Notes: a model not told the origin generated them from the sequence alone. Shown: positions 25,108 to 35,104, counted from the first letter of the stretch. The stretch: 64,000 nucleotides of DNA from Marinobacter sp. ELB17 (GCF_000169375.1 NZ_AAXY01000006.1:171979-235978), one strand, 5' to 3'. Numbers and translations: made by a program.

Positions 25108-25778
25108 CCTCCATTGCGCAAGCTGTGGCGTAACTGCTCAAGCCTTTCGCGTATTTCGGCTCGTCTTTGTTCGTCTGTAGGCGCAGTGGAAGCGCTGGTA
25201 GGTTGTGATAAGTCAGCTTGTGAAAGTGCCGGCTGCGGACGTGCCGGTGGCGTGTAAGCAGGCTCTAGGCTTTGCGTTTCATCGGTAACAGCGCTGAAAC
25301 CACTGCGGTTGTCAATTTCTGGAAAATACAAATTTTCCAGCTTGCCTGCGCGCTCAATGATGATCCGTGCAGGGTGAACCGAGCGCAGTGTCGCGTTGCC
25401 GGGTAGGGTGTCGCCCACCAGGTAGGCGTCGGTATTGTTGCGATCGTCTTCAATCAGCGCACTGCCAGCAAAGTCGCCGGCGGCGGCCAAAACGCCCCGT
25501 AAGGTGAGCTGTAAATTGGTTTCGGGCAGATTCTCTGTGTTTTGCTGAACGCCCGGGTCGTTGGCCTGTGTACTGCCAAACAGCTGAAGGCTAAATAGCG
25601 CAATCTGTGGAACTGGCCTTTGCGCCGGGGCAGAACCCGTGCTGACGGCTGCGATAACGCCGCCCTCGGCCGACTCCTGCTGCCACACGCCCCAAGCTTG
25701 CCAGGCGGTGGAAACCAGCATTATGACTGCCAGCGCAAGGGCGGCAGCCGTTATAAGATGTTTCGAATCCAGGCGCAT
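25104..25778 (-). CDS. gspC: Type II secretion protein C
   Basis: An inner-membrane subunit linking the GspL/M platform to the outer-membrane secretin GspD. The protein has one N-terminal membrane helix (about 9-28), the periplasmic homology region (about 60-165, with LTLRGVLAA and SALIE followed by YLVGDTLPG), a Pro-rich linker, and a short charged helix at the end instead of a PDZ domain. At 224 residues it is the short, coiled-coil kind. It is divergent from gspE and followed by lapG. gspD, normally next to gspC, is not in this window, so the secretin must be encoded elsewhere. Confidence 0.88.
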   Translation of the reverse strand: MRLDSKHLITAAALALAVIMLVSTAWQAWGVWQQESAEGGVIAAVSTGSAPAQRPVPQIALFSLQLFGSTQANDPGVQQNTENLPETNLQLTLRGVLAAAGDFAGSALIEDDRNNTDAYLVGDTLPGNATLRSVHPARIIIERAGKLENLYFPEIDNRSGFSAVTDETQSLEPAYTPPARPQPALSQADLSQPTSASTAPTDEQRRAEIRERLEQLRHSLRNGG

Positions 25779-25940
25779 GTGTTGTTCCGGCTAAGACAGG
25801 TTTGGCTGATAACACCAACAGGTTACCAGAGAGCCACCGTTTAATGGCAGTATAGAGCATCGGGTTATTCAGCCGGCCTGCCCGCTGTGGTAGCCTTTAG
25901 ACTTGTTTTGTCGGCACGCCGACCAGCAGCGAGAAACGTC
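25779..25940. promoter_or_regulatory. Divergent promoter region gspC/gspE
   Basis: This is the only space from which both gsp transcripts can start. No specific operator is recognised. Confidence 0.4.
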
Positions 25941-27455
25941 GTGAGTTCAGAAACCCAACAACTGCCGCACAATAATAATAGAGCTACCAGCAGGCTGCCG
26001 TTTTCGTTTGCCAAACGCAACGGCGTTATTGTGACCCGTGCAGGTGACGGAGAAACGGTTATTCTGGTGCGCCCTGGCTCTTCCCATATTGCGTTGGCCG
26101 AAGCCAACCGCCTATGTGGAGGGCGTGCCCGCTTTGTCACCGTTAAGGCGGATCAGTTCGATCAGGCCCTGAACGATGCTTACCAGAACGACTCTACCGC
26201 TGCCATGCAAATGGTAGAGGGTATTGGTGACGATATGGACCTGGCGTCGTTGGCGGATTCGGTGCCAGAAACCGAAGACCTGTTGGAGCAAGAAGACGAC
26301 GCACCTATTATACGCCTGATTAACGCGATACTGACTGAAGCGTTGAAAACCGGTGCTTCGGACATTCATATTGAAACCTATGAAACACGATTGATTATAC
26401 GTTTCCGGGTAGACGGCGTTCTACGCGAGATTGTGCAGCCCAAGCGGGCGCTGGCGCCTTTGTTGGTGTCACGTATCAAGGTTATGGCCAAACTCGATAT
26501 TGCCGAAAAGCGTATTCCCCAGGATGGTCGCATTGCGCTGCGGGTTGCTGGTAGGGAAGTGGATATCCGCGTGTCGACCATGCCTTCGTCGGTTGGTGAA
26601 AGGGTGGTGCTGCGATTGCTCGATAAGCAAGCTGGCGCTATACGCCTGGAATCTCTGGGCATGGGCGGTGACGACCTAAAAAAAGTGCGTAAGCTAATCT
26701 ATCGCCCCTACGGCATTTTGCTGGTAACAGGCCCAACCGGCTCCGGTAAATCCACGACTTTGTACGCGGCGTTGCAGGAAATAAATGACCGCAGCCGCAA
26801 TATTCTGACGGTGGAAGATCCCATTGAGTACAACCTGCCGGGTATTGGCCAGACCCAGGTTAATACCAAAGCGGATATGACCTTCGCCCGCGGCCTGCGT
26901 GCAATTCTGCGGCAAGACCCTGACGTGGTGATGATTGGTGAAGTGCGAGATCTTGAAACGGCGGAAATTGCGGTTCAGGCGAGTTTGACTGGCCACCTGG
27001 TGTTGTCCACCTTGCACACCAACTCTGCTGTGGGTGCGATAACGCGATTGATGGACATGGGCATCGAACCTTTTCTAATTTCATCGAGTATTGTGGGCAT
27101 TGTGGCCCAGCGCTTGGTGCGACTGTTGTGCCCCTATTGTCGTGAAGCTTATGAGCCCACGCCGGAACAGTGTGAGTTTCTGCAGCAGGACCCAGCCAAT
27201 CCACCGCGAATATTTCGCGCCAGAGGCTGTTCACACTGCAACGATTTGGGCTATCGCGGCCGTATCGGTATTTACGAAGCCGTGGAGATCAGCGAAAGCC
27301 TCAGTGCGCTGATTCATAAACGCGCCGGCGAGTTGGCTTTGGAACGGGAAGCCCGTTTGCACAGTCCCAGCATTCACGCCGACGGCGTAGCCAAAATTTT
27401 GGCAGGCATCACCAGCGTGGAAGAAGTGCTTCGCGTTACCCACCGGAACCAATAA
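25941..27455 (+). CDS. gspE: Type II secretion ATPase
   Basis: The cytoplasmic hexameric ATPase that powers pseudopilus assembly. Walker A TGPTGSGKSTTLYAAL, the Asp box ILTVEDPIEYNLPGIGQTQV, Walker B RQDPDVVMIGEVRD and the His box are in place, and a tetracysteine zinc loop (LLCPYC ... CSHC) near the C-terminus is typical of GspE. I use GTG 25941, giving 504 residues, because the upstream extension is Arg-rich and unlike the family. It opens the gspEFGHIJKLM run, whose genes overlap or almost touch. Confidence 0.93.
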   Translation: MSSETQQLPHNNNRATSRLPFSFAKRNGVIVTRAGDGETVILVRPGSSHIALAEANRLCGGRARFVTVKADQFDQALNDAYQNDSTAAMQMVEGIGDDMDLASLADSVPETEDLLEQEDDAPIIRLINAILTEALKTGASDIHIETYETRLIIRFRVDGVLREIVQPKRALAPLLVSRIKVMAKLDIAEKRIPQDGRIALRVAGREVDIRVSTMPSSVGERVVLRLLDKQAGAIRLESLGMGGDDLKKVRKLIYRPYGILLVTGPTGSGKSTTLYAALQEINDRSRNILTVEDPIEYNLPGIGQTQVNTKADMTFARGLRAILRQDPDVVMIGEVRDLETAEIAVQASLTGHLVLSTLHTNSAVGAITRLMDMGIEPFLISSSIVGIVAQRLVRLLCPYCREAYEPTPEQCEFLQQDPANPPRIFRARGCSHCNDLGYRGRIGIYEAVEISESLSALIHKRAGELALEREARLHSPSIHADGVAKILAGITSVEEVLRVTHRNQ

Positions 27456-27458
27456 ATC

Positions 27459-28670
27459 ATGCCGGCTTTTGAATATAAGGCACTGGACGCTCGCGGAAAA
27501 CAGAAACAAGGCGTACTTGAAGCCGATGCACCGCGGGCGGTACGCCAGCAACTGCGGGAAAAAGGGTTGACGCCACTGGCAGTAGAGCCAGCTGTGGAAA
27601 AATCGGGGCGGGGTCCATCATTGAATGCGCGAGGTTCACTGAACGCAGCAGATTTGGCTTTGGTTACGCGCCAGATGGCGACCTTGATCCAGTCCGGGAT
27701 TCCCATCGAGCAGACCCTGAGTGTGACCTCAAAACAGTCGAATAATCCGCGTATTCGCAGTATGTTAATCGCTATTCGCGCCAAGGTGATGGAGGGTCAT
27801 AGCTTCGCCGATAGCCTGGGCGAGTTCCCGCGGGCTTTTCCGCGGCTGTTCTGTTCAACCGTGGCTGCTGGCGAACACGCCGGCCACCTTGACCTAGTAT
27901 TGAACCGGCTCGCGGACTACACCGAAAGCCGCCAGGAATCCCGCCAGAAAATTCAGTTGGCGGCTATTTACCCGATTATTCTGACCGTAGTCGCCGTCTC
28001 CATTGTGGTGTTTTTGCTCACCTATGTAGTGCCGGACATCATTGCTGTGTTTGTGCGCCAGGGACAACAGTTGCCATTGCTGACGCGGGCCATGCTGTCC
28101 ATGTCGGATTTTTTGCTAAGCTACGGTATCTATCTGCTAATTGCTCTGGGCGCTGGGCTGGTGGCGTTTCGTTTTGCGATGGGCAAACCGGCGTTTCGCT
28201 TGCGCATGCACAAGCGCCTGCTGCACTTACCGCTGCTGGCAGGTATGGTGCGCGGCGTTAACACGGCCCGCTATGCCAGTACCCTGAGTATACTGACCAC
28301 CAGTGGTGTGCCGCTGGTGGACGCCATGCGCATTGCCGGGGAGGTTCTCGGTAACGATTATCTGCGTCAGGAGCTAAAAGATGCTGCGCGTAAAGTCAGT
28401 GAAGGCGGAGCATTACACAGGGCGCTGGATCAGAGCGGTTATTTTCCACCGATGATGCTGCACATGATTGCGAGCGGCGAAGCCAGTGGCGAGCTAGACA
28501 GCATGCTGGAGCGCACGGCTAGAATGCAGGAAAACACTCTGCAGGCAAAAATTGCCGCGATCGTTGGCCTGTTTGAGCCATTGATGCTGTTGCTGATGGG
28601 TGGAGTGGTGCTGATTATCGTGATGGCCATTATGCTGCCGATTCTGAATATGAGTAATCTAGTGGGCTAA
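27459..28670 (+). CDS. gspF: Type II secretion inner-membrane platform protein
   Basis: The 403-residue polytopic protein has the GspF/PilC repeat: two cytoplasmic helical domains (about 70-170 and 270-370) separated and followed by membrane helices (about 170-190, 220-240, 375-395). The N-terminus MPAFEYKALDARGK is typical. It lies three bases after gspE and interacts with GspE and GspL in the platform. Confidence 0.93.
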   Translation: MPAFEYKALDARGKQKQGVLEADAPRAVRQQLREKGLTPLAVEPAVEKSGRGPSLNARGSLNAADLALVTRQMATLIQSGIPIEQTLSVTSKQSNNPRIRSMLIAIRAKVMEGHSFADSLGEFPRAFPRLFCSTVAAGEHAGHLDLVLNRLADYTESRQESRQKIQLAAIYPIILTVVAVSIVVFLLTYVVPDIIAVFVRQGQQLPLLTRAMLSMSDFLLSYGIYLLIALGAGLVAFRFAMGKPAFRLRMHKRLLHLPLLAGMVRGVNTARYASTLSILTTSGVPLVDAMRIAGEVLGNDYLRQELKDAARKVSEGGALHRALDQSGYFPPMMLHMIASGEASGELDSMLERTARMQENTLQAKIAAIVGLFEPLMLLLMGGVVLIIVMAIMLPILNMSNLVG

Positions 28671-28740
28671 ATTATAAATGCTCTTGAAGCGCAATCCGAA
28701 CAGACCCAATAGACCCATAACCAAGGATACGTGTCTTATT

Positions 28741-29193
28741 ATGAAGCGTTCGAACTCTCCCGATATTCGCCACAGCCAAGGCTTCACCCTTATTGAAATT
28801 ATGGTGGTGATGGTCATTCTTGGTTTATTGGTTGCCATTGTGGCGCCCAACATCATGGGCCGTAGTGACCAGGCCAAGGTCACAGTAGCACAAACCCAGC
28901 TCAGCAATATTGGCAATGCCCTGGATTTGTATCGCCTTGATAACAGCCATTACCCGTCAACCCAGCAAGGGCTGGAAGCCTTGGTTAACAAGCCCGCGGG
29001 TAGCCCGGAGCCGAAAAACTGGAACGCCGACGGCTACCTGAAAAACGCCCCGGAAGACCCATGGGGGACGTCTTACCAGTACGTTAGCCCGGGTACGGAA
29101 GGCGCCTATGACCTTTACTCGTTGGGTTCAGATGGCCAGGAAGGCGGTGAGGGCGACGCCGCCGACCTCAGTATTTGGAACACCAAAGGCTAA
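28741..29193 (+). CDS. gspG: Major pseudopilin
   Basis: The main subunit of the periplasmic pseudopilus. The prepilin peptidase site and helix read GFTLIEIMVVMVILGLLVA, with Glu5 after cleavage at the Gly. The C-terminal half has the family's PSTQQGLEALV, EDPWGTSYQY and the calcium loop LGSDGQEGGEGDAADLSIW. ATG 28741 gives a short basic leader, so I prefer it over 28678, which would add 21 unusual residues. Confidence 0.94.
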   Translation: MKRSNSPDIRHSQGFTLIEIMVVMVILGLLVAIVAPNIMGRSDQAKVTVAQTQLSNIGNALDLYRLDNSHYPSTQQGLEALVNKPAGSPEPKNWNADGYLKNAPEDPWGTSYQYVSPGTEGAYDLYSLGSDGQEGGEGDAADLSIWNTKG

Positions 29194-29199
29194 TAAACA

Positions 29200-29730
29200 G
29201 TGCCACGCAACGCCACCCAGAACGGTTTCACCCTGATCGAAATATTGGTTGTGCTCGTCATCGTCGGACTGATGGCTGCGCTAGCTGTGTTCACTATGGG
29301 CGGCAGCTCGCAGCAGCGCGAGCTGGAAGTTGTGGTTCAGGATCTGTATCTGCGAATGCAGGTGGTGTCCGAGCAAGCCGTTTTAAACAATCTGGAAGCG
29401 GGCTTGGTGATAGATACTGACAACTACCAGTTTGTGGTGTTCGATGATGAAACCCAGGCTTGGAAAGCCAGTCCGGAGCGGCTGTTTCAGGCCCACGTCC
29501 TGCCACCCTGGCTGTCAGTGGATGCAATCGTGGCCTCTGACGCCCCGCGCTTAACGAATGCCAACAAGACGTTACGGCCTAGTGTTGTATTTTTTTCCAG
29601 CGGAGAAAACACAGCTTTTGAAATTGAGTTGATGGTAAAGGGCCAGACGTTGCCCCCCCACCGTTTGTATTCTGACGGTATTGCGCTCATACACTGGCAA
29701 AAGCCCGGCGCTGAGGCGGATGGTCCATGA
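29200..29730 (+). CDS. gspH: Minor pseudopilin H
   Basis: The leader and helix GFTLIEILVVLVIVGLMAAL, with Glu5, mark a type IV pilin-like protein; length (176 aa) and position after gspG fit GspH. It starts at GTG 29200, six bases after the gspG stop. The globular domain binds the tip complex and pseudopilus shaft. Confidence 0.88.
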   Translation: MPRNATQNGFTLIEILVVLVIVGLMAALAVFTMGGSSQQRELEVVVQDLYLRMQVVSEQAVLNNLEAGLVIDTDNYQFVVFDDETQAWKASPERLFQAHVLPPWLSVDAIVASDAPRLTNANKTLRPSVVFFSSGENTAFEIELMVKGQTLPPHRLYSDGIALIHWQKPGAEADGP

Positions 29731-30101
29731 ATCGGTCACGGGGCTTTACCTTAATTGAAGTGCTTGTGGCCCTGCTGATTTTTGGCTTGATTGCAACGGC
29801 GGCTGCGCAAGTGGGCAGCCAGTATATTGCCAGTTACGAACGTGTTCGCGACAAAACCCTGGCAGCGTGGATAGCGGAAAACCGGATCAACGAAATACGG
29901 CTGCAAAATAGTTTGCCGGCCACCAGTGGCGCCGCCAGCGACCAGGAGTTCGGGCCTTACCGCTGGCAAGTGATCACTCGCGTAACAGCCACCGCAGACG
30001 CTAACATCCGGCGGGTTGAGGTGAGTGTCGGCCGCTACCGAGACGAATCCTCAGACCCTGATACAGTGCACAGCCTGGCCGCTTTTGTGGGTGCAAAATG
30101 A
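29727..30101 (+). CDS. gspI: Minor pseudopilin I
   Basis: A 124-residue pilin-like protein with leader RGFTLIEVLVALLIFGLIA. The ATG overlaps the gspH stop. GspI nucleates the tip complex with GspJ and GspK. The internal pattern AWIAENRINEIRLQ is typical of GspI. Confidence 0.9.
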   Translation: MNRSRGFTLIEVLVALLIFGLIATAAAQVGSQYIASYERVRDKTLAAWIAENRINEIRLQNSLPATSGAASDQEFGPYRWQVITRVTATADANIRRVEVSVGRYRDESSDPDTVHSLAAFVGAK

Positions 30102-30805
30102 TGGCAGGCCAGCGCGGCTTTACGTTAATGGAAATGCTGATAGCCGTTACCATTACCGCCGTGATTGGCTTGGGCGTTTGGCAGGTTTTAAACGGCGTGA
30201 TTACCGCCCGCGACCGGGTTAACGAAGTTGCCGATGAGTTTGCAGCGCTTCAGCGAACCATGCTGTTGTTTGAACGAGATATGAACCAGGTTATCAATCG
30301 CCCTGCGCGGGATATTTATGGTGACGTTCAGCCCGCACTGACCAGTCGCAGCAAACCTTCCAACCTGCTTCTTACCCGTCAGGGCTGGCGTAACCCTCTT
30401 GGCCAGCGCCGCAGCGAACTGCAGCGCGTGGCATGGGAATACGATGGCAATGCACTGGTGCGCAGTTACTGGCCAGCGCTGGACCAAGGTCAGGAAGACA
30501 ATCGCAGGCAAGCGCAGGTGCTGGACGGGTTAAAAACTTTCAAACTGCGTTTTCTGGACAGTAACCGCCAGTGGCAGGACAACTGGCCGGTGCAGGATCC
30601 GTCTACCGGCGCCAAATCGCTCGCGCTGCCTGCGGGCCTGGAGCTGACCATAGAGCACGACCGTTTTGGTACACTGGAGCGCATCTTCGTACTAACAGAT
30701 TTCGATGCCGGCAAGGCGCAGGCCAGCCTGAGTCGCAGCGTTGAAAGCGGCTCCAACGACAGCGTCGCCGAGGATGAAACGTCGGTTCCGGCGGGTGGCC
30801 AATGA
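30098..30805 (+). CDS. gspJ: Minor pseudopilin J
   Basis: A 235-residue tip pseudopilin with leader RGFTLMEMLIAVTITAVIGLG (Glu5 present) and the family's FERDMNQVINRPARD region. It overlaps gspI by four bases and forms the GspI-J-K tip. Confidence 0.9.
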   Translation: MMAGQRGFTLMEMLIAVTITAVIGLGVWQVLNGVITARDRVNEVADEFAALQRTMLLFERDMNQVINRPARDIYGDVQPALTSRSKPSNLLLTRQGWRNPLGQRRSELQRVAWEYDGNALVRSYWPALDQGQEDNRRQAQVLDGLKTFKLRFLDSNRQWQDNWPVQDPSTGAKSLALPAGLELTIEHDRFGTLERIFVLTDFDAGKAQASLSRSVESGSNDSVAEDETSVPAGGQ

Positions 30806-31815
30806 TGCGCCACAGTGAAGATTCTTCGACGCGCTGGAATCAGCAGGGTGTGGCGTTAATCATGGTGCTGCTGGCGATGGCACTGGTGGTTATACTGGCA
30901 ACCGGAATGACACATCAGCAAAGCCTTCGGGTGTTCAAGGCAGGGCATTATCTGGCTCAGCAGCAAGGGCTGAGTGTGGCGTTGGGTGCAGAATCGTTTG
31001 CCCAACAGATACTGATTACAGACTACGAAGAAGACAAAGAAGCTGGAACGCCGATCGACAGCCTGGACGAATTCTGGGCGGCTAACTCAGTTGAGCTGCC
31101 GTTAGATGATGGCGGCGTGGCCGAGATACAGCTGGACGGTTTGGGTGGCAGGCTGAATCTAAATGACCTTATCGGTGCCGATAACGAGCCAGATCCGGTG
31201 AGCCGTGAACGCTTGGACCGATTACTGCAGAACCTTCAGATAACCGGCTTGAAAGCCGATGTGTTTATTGACTGGGTGGATGCAAACGACCAAACCATCA
31301 GTGCTTATGGTGCCGAAGACGGCCAATATCTGCTGGCGCAGCCGGGTTATCGGGCGGGCAATCAGAAGTTTGCCAGCGTAACCGAACTGCGCCTGCTGGA
31401 GGGCATGACTGAGGAAGGCTACCAGGCGCTTCGGCCCTTCGTGGCGGCGCTGCCGGTCAGTGGCCTGGGTATCAATGTAAACACCGCCAGCGCAGAAGTG
31501 TTACAAACTCTGCATCCGGACTTGAGCGCGGCTCAGGTGAATGCGGTGATTGAAATGCGAAAAGAACAACGCTTTGAGAACATCAAAGATTTTCTGGCGC
31601 TGCCGCAATTTTCCGGTCTAGGCTTGAGGCCCGAGGGCCTTACTTTGCAGACCCGTTTTTTTGAGGTTGTTGCAAGAATTACCTATGATAAGCGGGTTGT
31701 GCATATGGTTAGCACCGTTTACCGCGACCCGGAGGGTAAGGTGTCTACATTGCACCGGGACACAGGGCAAAAAAACCGAATCACCAAAGCGCCGTTGACC
31801 ATTTTGGAAGGATGA
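30802..31815 (+). CDS. gspK: Minor pseudopilin K
   Basis: The 337-residue protein is the large tip pseudopilin. As expected for GspK, the N-terminal helix (QQGVALIMVLLAMALVVIL) lacks Glu5. The DxxLDEF-like acidic region, LGGRLNLNDLI and the helix-hairpin-helix NVNTASAEVLQTLHPDL are family features. It overlaps both neighbours by four bases. Confidence 0.92.
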   Translation: MMRHSEDSSTRWNQQGVALIMVLLAMALVVILATGMTHQQSLRVFKAGHYLAQQQGLSVALGAESFAQQILITDYEEDKEAGTPIDSLDEFWAANSVELPLDDGGVAEIQLDGLGGRLNLNDLIGADNEPDPVSRERLDRLLQNLQITGLKADVFIDWVDANDQTISAYGAEDGQYLLAQPGYRAGNQKFASVTELRLLEGMTEEGYQALRPFVAALPVSGLGINVNTASAEVLQTLHPDLSAAQVNAVIEMRKEQRFENIKDFLALPQFSGLGLRPEGLTLQTRFFEVVARITYDKRVVHMVSTVYRDPEGKVSTLHRDTGQKNRITKAPLTILEG

Positions 31816-33113
31816 CCATGTCTTATCGCCTATACGTGCGGTCGGTTTCAGGCTTTGCCGCTGTAGAGCAACAGCCAAGCGAACGGCGTTACAGTTGGGC
31901 GCTGCTGGATAGTGCCGGCCATTGCCAGGCCAGAGGCGAAGCCGATAGCCAGGATGACATCGAGCAGACGCTAGCGCAGAACGCTATTGAACACAGCCTG
32001 CTAGTTGGGCTAATTCCCGGTGACGAAGCCGCATTCTGCCTAGCCAATATACCCGCAAAACAGCAGCGGTTTATTGCTCAGGCACTGCCTTATGCGGTTG
32101 AAGAACAGCTAGCGCAAGATATAGAAACCCTGCATCTGGCACTCGGCAACGGCGGCAACCAGGGCTACCGCGTAGCAGCGATTGATCGTGAGCGCATGGC
32201 TAACTGGTTCAGTGTGTTCTGCGGTTGGCGCGATCTTACCTTGAGTGGCATATACGCCGACGCATCGCTGCTCCCGCCCGGGGCTGACGGTTGGAGCGCC
32301 TGCGTAGATGGCGAGGTAACCATGTTGCTGGGCCCGGCAGGTGAGTGGTTAAGTGTGCAAACCACCAATTTGAGCATGTTCCTGCAAACACTGACCGTAC
32401 CCGGCAGAGGCGAGGTTATGGCTTTGACGTTGTATGTTGAGGGGCAGGTGGGCGATGAGCAGTCTTTACTTATGGCGGATAGCGTGGCGCAAGATGGAAT
32501 AGAGATTACTGCTGAACATTCCGAGCGCTTGCCAGTGGAGCTATTGGCGCTGTCTCACCAGCGCCAGAGTGCAGGCGCCATCAATCTGTGCCAGGGTAAC
32601 TTTGCCGCTGGACCGGCGGAAAAAGGTGCCTTAGCGCCCTGGCGATCCTTAATTCTGGTAGCCGCCGCTTGGCTGGTGCTTCAGCTGTCTTTGGAAACAG
32701 GGTTAGGCTGGTACTATCAACATCAGGCCGACAACCTGAAGGCACAGGCCATGAGTGTTTACCAACAGGCATTTCCCGACGACAGGCGCACCCACCCCGG
32801 CAATGTGCGCAGGGTGGTTGAAGGCCAGCTCAGACAAAACGCTGATAGCCGCCCAAGTCTGAATTTTATAACCCTGATGAAATTCACCGGCGAGCAGTAT
32901 GCGGCGGTTTCTGGCGGTAATGGTATTCGCTTTAATTCGCTGAATTACAACCAGGCCCGCGGCGAACTGGTGGTGGATTTACGCGCAGACAGTTACGACC
33001 TTATGAGCCGGTTGCGCAATGGGCTTGTGGTCCAGGGACTGGATGCGCAAATTGGTTCGGTGGTGAACGAAGCCGGTGAAATTCGCGGGCGTTTAACGGT
33101 TTCAGGAGGTTAA
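31812..33113 (+). CDS. gspL: Type II secretion protein L
   Basis: The 433-residue bitopic protein has a cytoplasmic actin-like domain (about 1-265, which binds GspE), one membrane helix (about 278-295, WRSLILVAAAWLVLQL) and a periplasmic ferredoxin-like domain that pairs with GspM. Two near-adjacent ATGs (31812 and 31818) are possible starts. Position and architecture are decisive, as sequence conservation is low. Confidence 0.88.
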   Translation: MTMSYRLYVRSVSGFAAVEQQPSERRYSWALLDSAGHCQARGEADSQDDIEQTLAQNAIEHSLLVGLIPGDEAAFCLANIPAKQQRFIAQALPYAVEEQLAQDIETLHLALGNGGNQGYRVAAIDRERMANWFSVFCGWRDLTLSGIYADASLLPPGADGWSACVDGEVTMLLGPAGEWLSVQTTNLSMFLQTLTVPGRGEVMALTLYVEGQVGDEQSLLMADSVAQDGIEITAEHSERLPVELLALSHQRQSAGAINLCQGNFAAGPAEKGALAPWRSLILVAAAWLVLQLSLETGLGWYYQHQADNLKAQAMSVYQQAFPDDRRTHPGNVRRVVEGQLRQNADSRPSLNFITLMKFTGEQYAAVSGGNGIRFNSLNYNQARGELVVDLRADSYDLMSRLRNGLVVQGLDAQIGSVVNEAGEIRGRLTVSGG

Positions 33114-33116
33114 ACG

Positions 33117-33647
33117 ATGCTGGAAAAATTGAAAAACCAGGCCGGTGTTCGCAAACTTCAGGTTCAGTATCTGCTACTCCCCCCGCGGGATCAAAAAGCC
33201 CTGCGATGGCTCGTTGTTGCCCTACTGGCGGGTTTTTTGTATTTCGCACTCTGGCTGCCTGCCACCCGTTATCACGATCGCGCGGAGACATCGCGGCTCA
33301 ACGCCGCCCAGCTTCTGACCTGGATGAACAGCAACGCTGCTAGCATAAGCACGCTAGCGGGAGCGAGTCGCGCTGACGCCGACACCGCTATCGAAAAACC
33401 AACAGACAGCCGCGCCTTGATGGCTCTAGTCACCCGTTCTTCACGGGAGTCCGGGCTGGTGTTGCAGCGCTTTGAGCCTAGCGGTGATAACTCTATTCGT
33501 ATATGGATGGATAACGTACCCTTTGCCGATGTGGCCTCCTGGCTGGAAACTCTGAGTGTCGAAAGTGGCGTTGTAATAGGTCAGGCGGCGCTGGAACAGA
33601 CTGCCGAAGCAGGCAAGGTAAAAGCTCGTTTGACACTTGGGCTTTAA
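33117..33647 (+). CDS. gspM: Type II secretion protein M
   Basis: A 176-residue protein with a short cytoplasmic N-terminus, one membrane helix (about 37-56) and a periplasmic domain, the architecture of GspM; YLLLPPRDQKALRWL before the helix is typical. It is the last gsp gene here; gspN is not seen downstream. Confidence 0.87.
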   Translation: MLEKLKNQAGVRKLQVQYLLLPPRDQKALRWLVVALLAGFLYFALWLPATRYHDRAETSRLNAAQLLTWMNSNAASISTLAGASRADADTAIEKPTDSRALMALVTRSSRESGLVLQRFEPSGDNSIRIWMDNVPFADVASWLETLSVESGVVIGQAALEQTAEAGKVKARLTLGL

Positions 33648-33713
33648 GCGCTCAGCCAGCGTAAAACTGAATGGAATAAAACAGCTTCAAATCAATTAAT
33701 GACGGGAGACTTT

Positions 33714-35087
33714 GTGTCTGACTCAGCAGATTACGACTTGATTGTGATAGGCGCCGGTTCTGGTGGCGTTCGATTGGCCCGCATGTCTGCCCAGCGCGGT
33801 GCGCGAGTAGCGGTGGTGGAATCGCGTTACCTGGGTGGCACCTGCGTGAATGTGGGTTGCGTGCCAAAAAAACTGTTTGTTTACGGCGCCCACGTTCACG
33901 ATGAACTGGAAGACGCTGCCGGTTACGGCTGGCAGGTACCTCTTGCCGACGTAAAATTCAACTGGCCCACATTGCTCGCAAATAAAAACACCGAGATCGA
34001 GCGCCTGAAGGGCATTTATGGGCGCCTGTTAGAAAATGCTGGCGTAACCATTATTAATGGCAGTGCCCGCTTGAGCGGTCCAAATACCGTGATCGTAGGC
34101 GACAAAAGCTACAGCGCCAAACACATTACCGTTGCCACTGGCAGTTGGCCCGTGGTGCCTGACATTCCCGGCAAAGAACACCTGCTGACGTCTAACGAGA
34201 TGTTTTTCTTGCCGGAACTTCCGCAGCATGCCGTGGTTTGGGGCGGTGGTTACATAGCCGTGGAGTTTGCCGGTATTCTGGCTGGGCTTGGCGTTAAAAC
34301 CACACTGCTGTACCGCGGTGATCTGTTTCTTCGTGGCTTTGATGACGATATCCGCACATTTACAGCCCAAGAAATGATGAAGAAGGGCGTAGATTTGCAG
34401 TTTAACGTCACCATCGAATCGGTAACCGGCGCAAGCGGCGATTATTCCGTGCTTTTGAACAATGGTGAAACACTTAAAACCGGGCTCGTTCTGGCAGCGA
34501 CCGGACGCCGCGCGTTGGTTGACAGCCTTGGGCTGGCTGAGCTTGGCGTGGCGCTGAATGACTCAGGCCACGTGGTGGTAAACGACTATTTTCAGACGGA
34601 AGTACCCTCAATCACCGCGCTGGGTGACGTGATTGGCACCCCCCAGCTGACCCCGGTCGCTTTGGCCCAGGCGATGGTGCTGTCACGCAGATTGTTTGGC
34701 GACGGTGAAGGCGAAATGGACTACGCGGCGATTCCTACCGCAGTTTTCTGCCAACCGAACATCGGCACCGTTGGCCTGACTGAGCAGGAAGCGCGCTTGG
34801 CCGGGCATAGCCTGCGGGTTTACCGCTCGGAATTCAGACCCATGAAGTACATCTTAAGTGGGCGAGATGAGCGCTGCATGATGAAACTGGTGGTCGATAA
34901 ACGCACAGACAAAGTGCTGGGCGCTCACATGGTGGGACCAGACTCCGGTGAAATCACCCAGGGCCTGGCTGTGGCGATCAAAGCCGGGGCTACTAAAGCG
35001 CAATTTGACGCAACGATGGGCATTCACCCAACGTCAGCGGAAGAGTTTGTAACCATGCGTGAGCCGGTTCAGGTTGATCCCGACTGA
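33714..35087 (+). CDS. gor: Glutathione-disulfide reductase
   Basis: The 457-residue cytosolic flavoenzyme reduces oxidised glutathione with NADPH. The FAD motif DLIVIGAGSGGVRLARMSA, the redox disulfide GGTCVNVGCVPKK, the NADPH fold VVWGGGYIAVEFAG and the C-terminal GIHPTSAEEF with the catalytic His are all present. GTG 33714 has GGGAG five bases upstream and gives the usual N-terminus; ATG 33699 would add five residues. A strong terminator follows. Confidence 0.94.
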   Translation: MSDSADYDLIVIGAGSGGVRLARMSAQRGARVAVVESRYLGGTCVNVGCVPKKLFVYGAHVHDELEDAAGYGWQVPLADVKFNWPTLLANKNTEIERLKGIYGRLLENAGVTIINGSARLSGPNTVIVGDKSYSAKHITVATGSWPVVPDIPGKEHLLTSNEMFFLPELPQHAVVWGGGYIAVEFAGILAGLGVKTTLLYRGDLFLRGFDDDIRTFTAQEMMKKGVDLQFNVTIESVTGASGDYSVLLNNGETLKTGLVLAATGRRALVDSLGLAELGVALNDSGHVVVNDYFQTEVPSITALGDVIGTPQLTPVALAQAMVLSRRLFGDGEGEMDYAAIPTAVFCQPNIGTVGLTEQEARLAGHSLRVYRSEFRPMKYILSGRDERCMMKLVVDKRTDKVLGAHMVGPDSGEITQGLAVAIKAGATKAQFDATMGIHPTSAEEFVTMREPVQVDPD

Positions 35088-35104
35088 CGATCAAGGCGAA
35101 ATCA

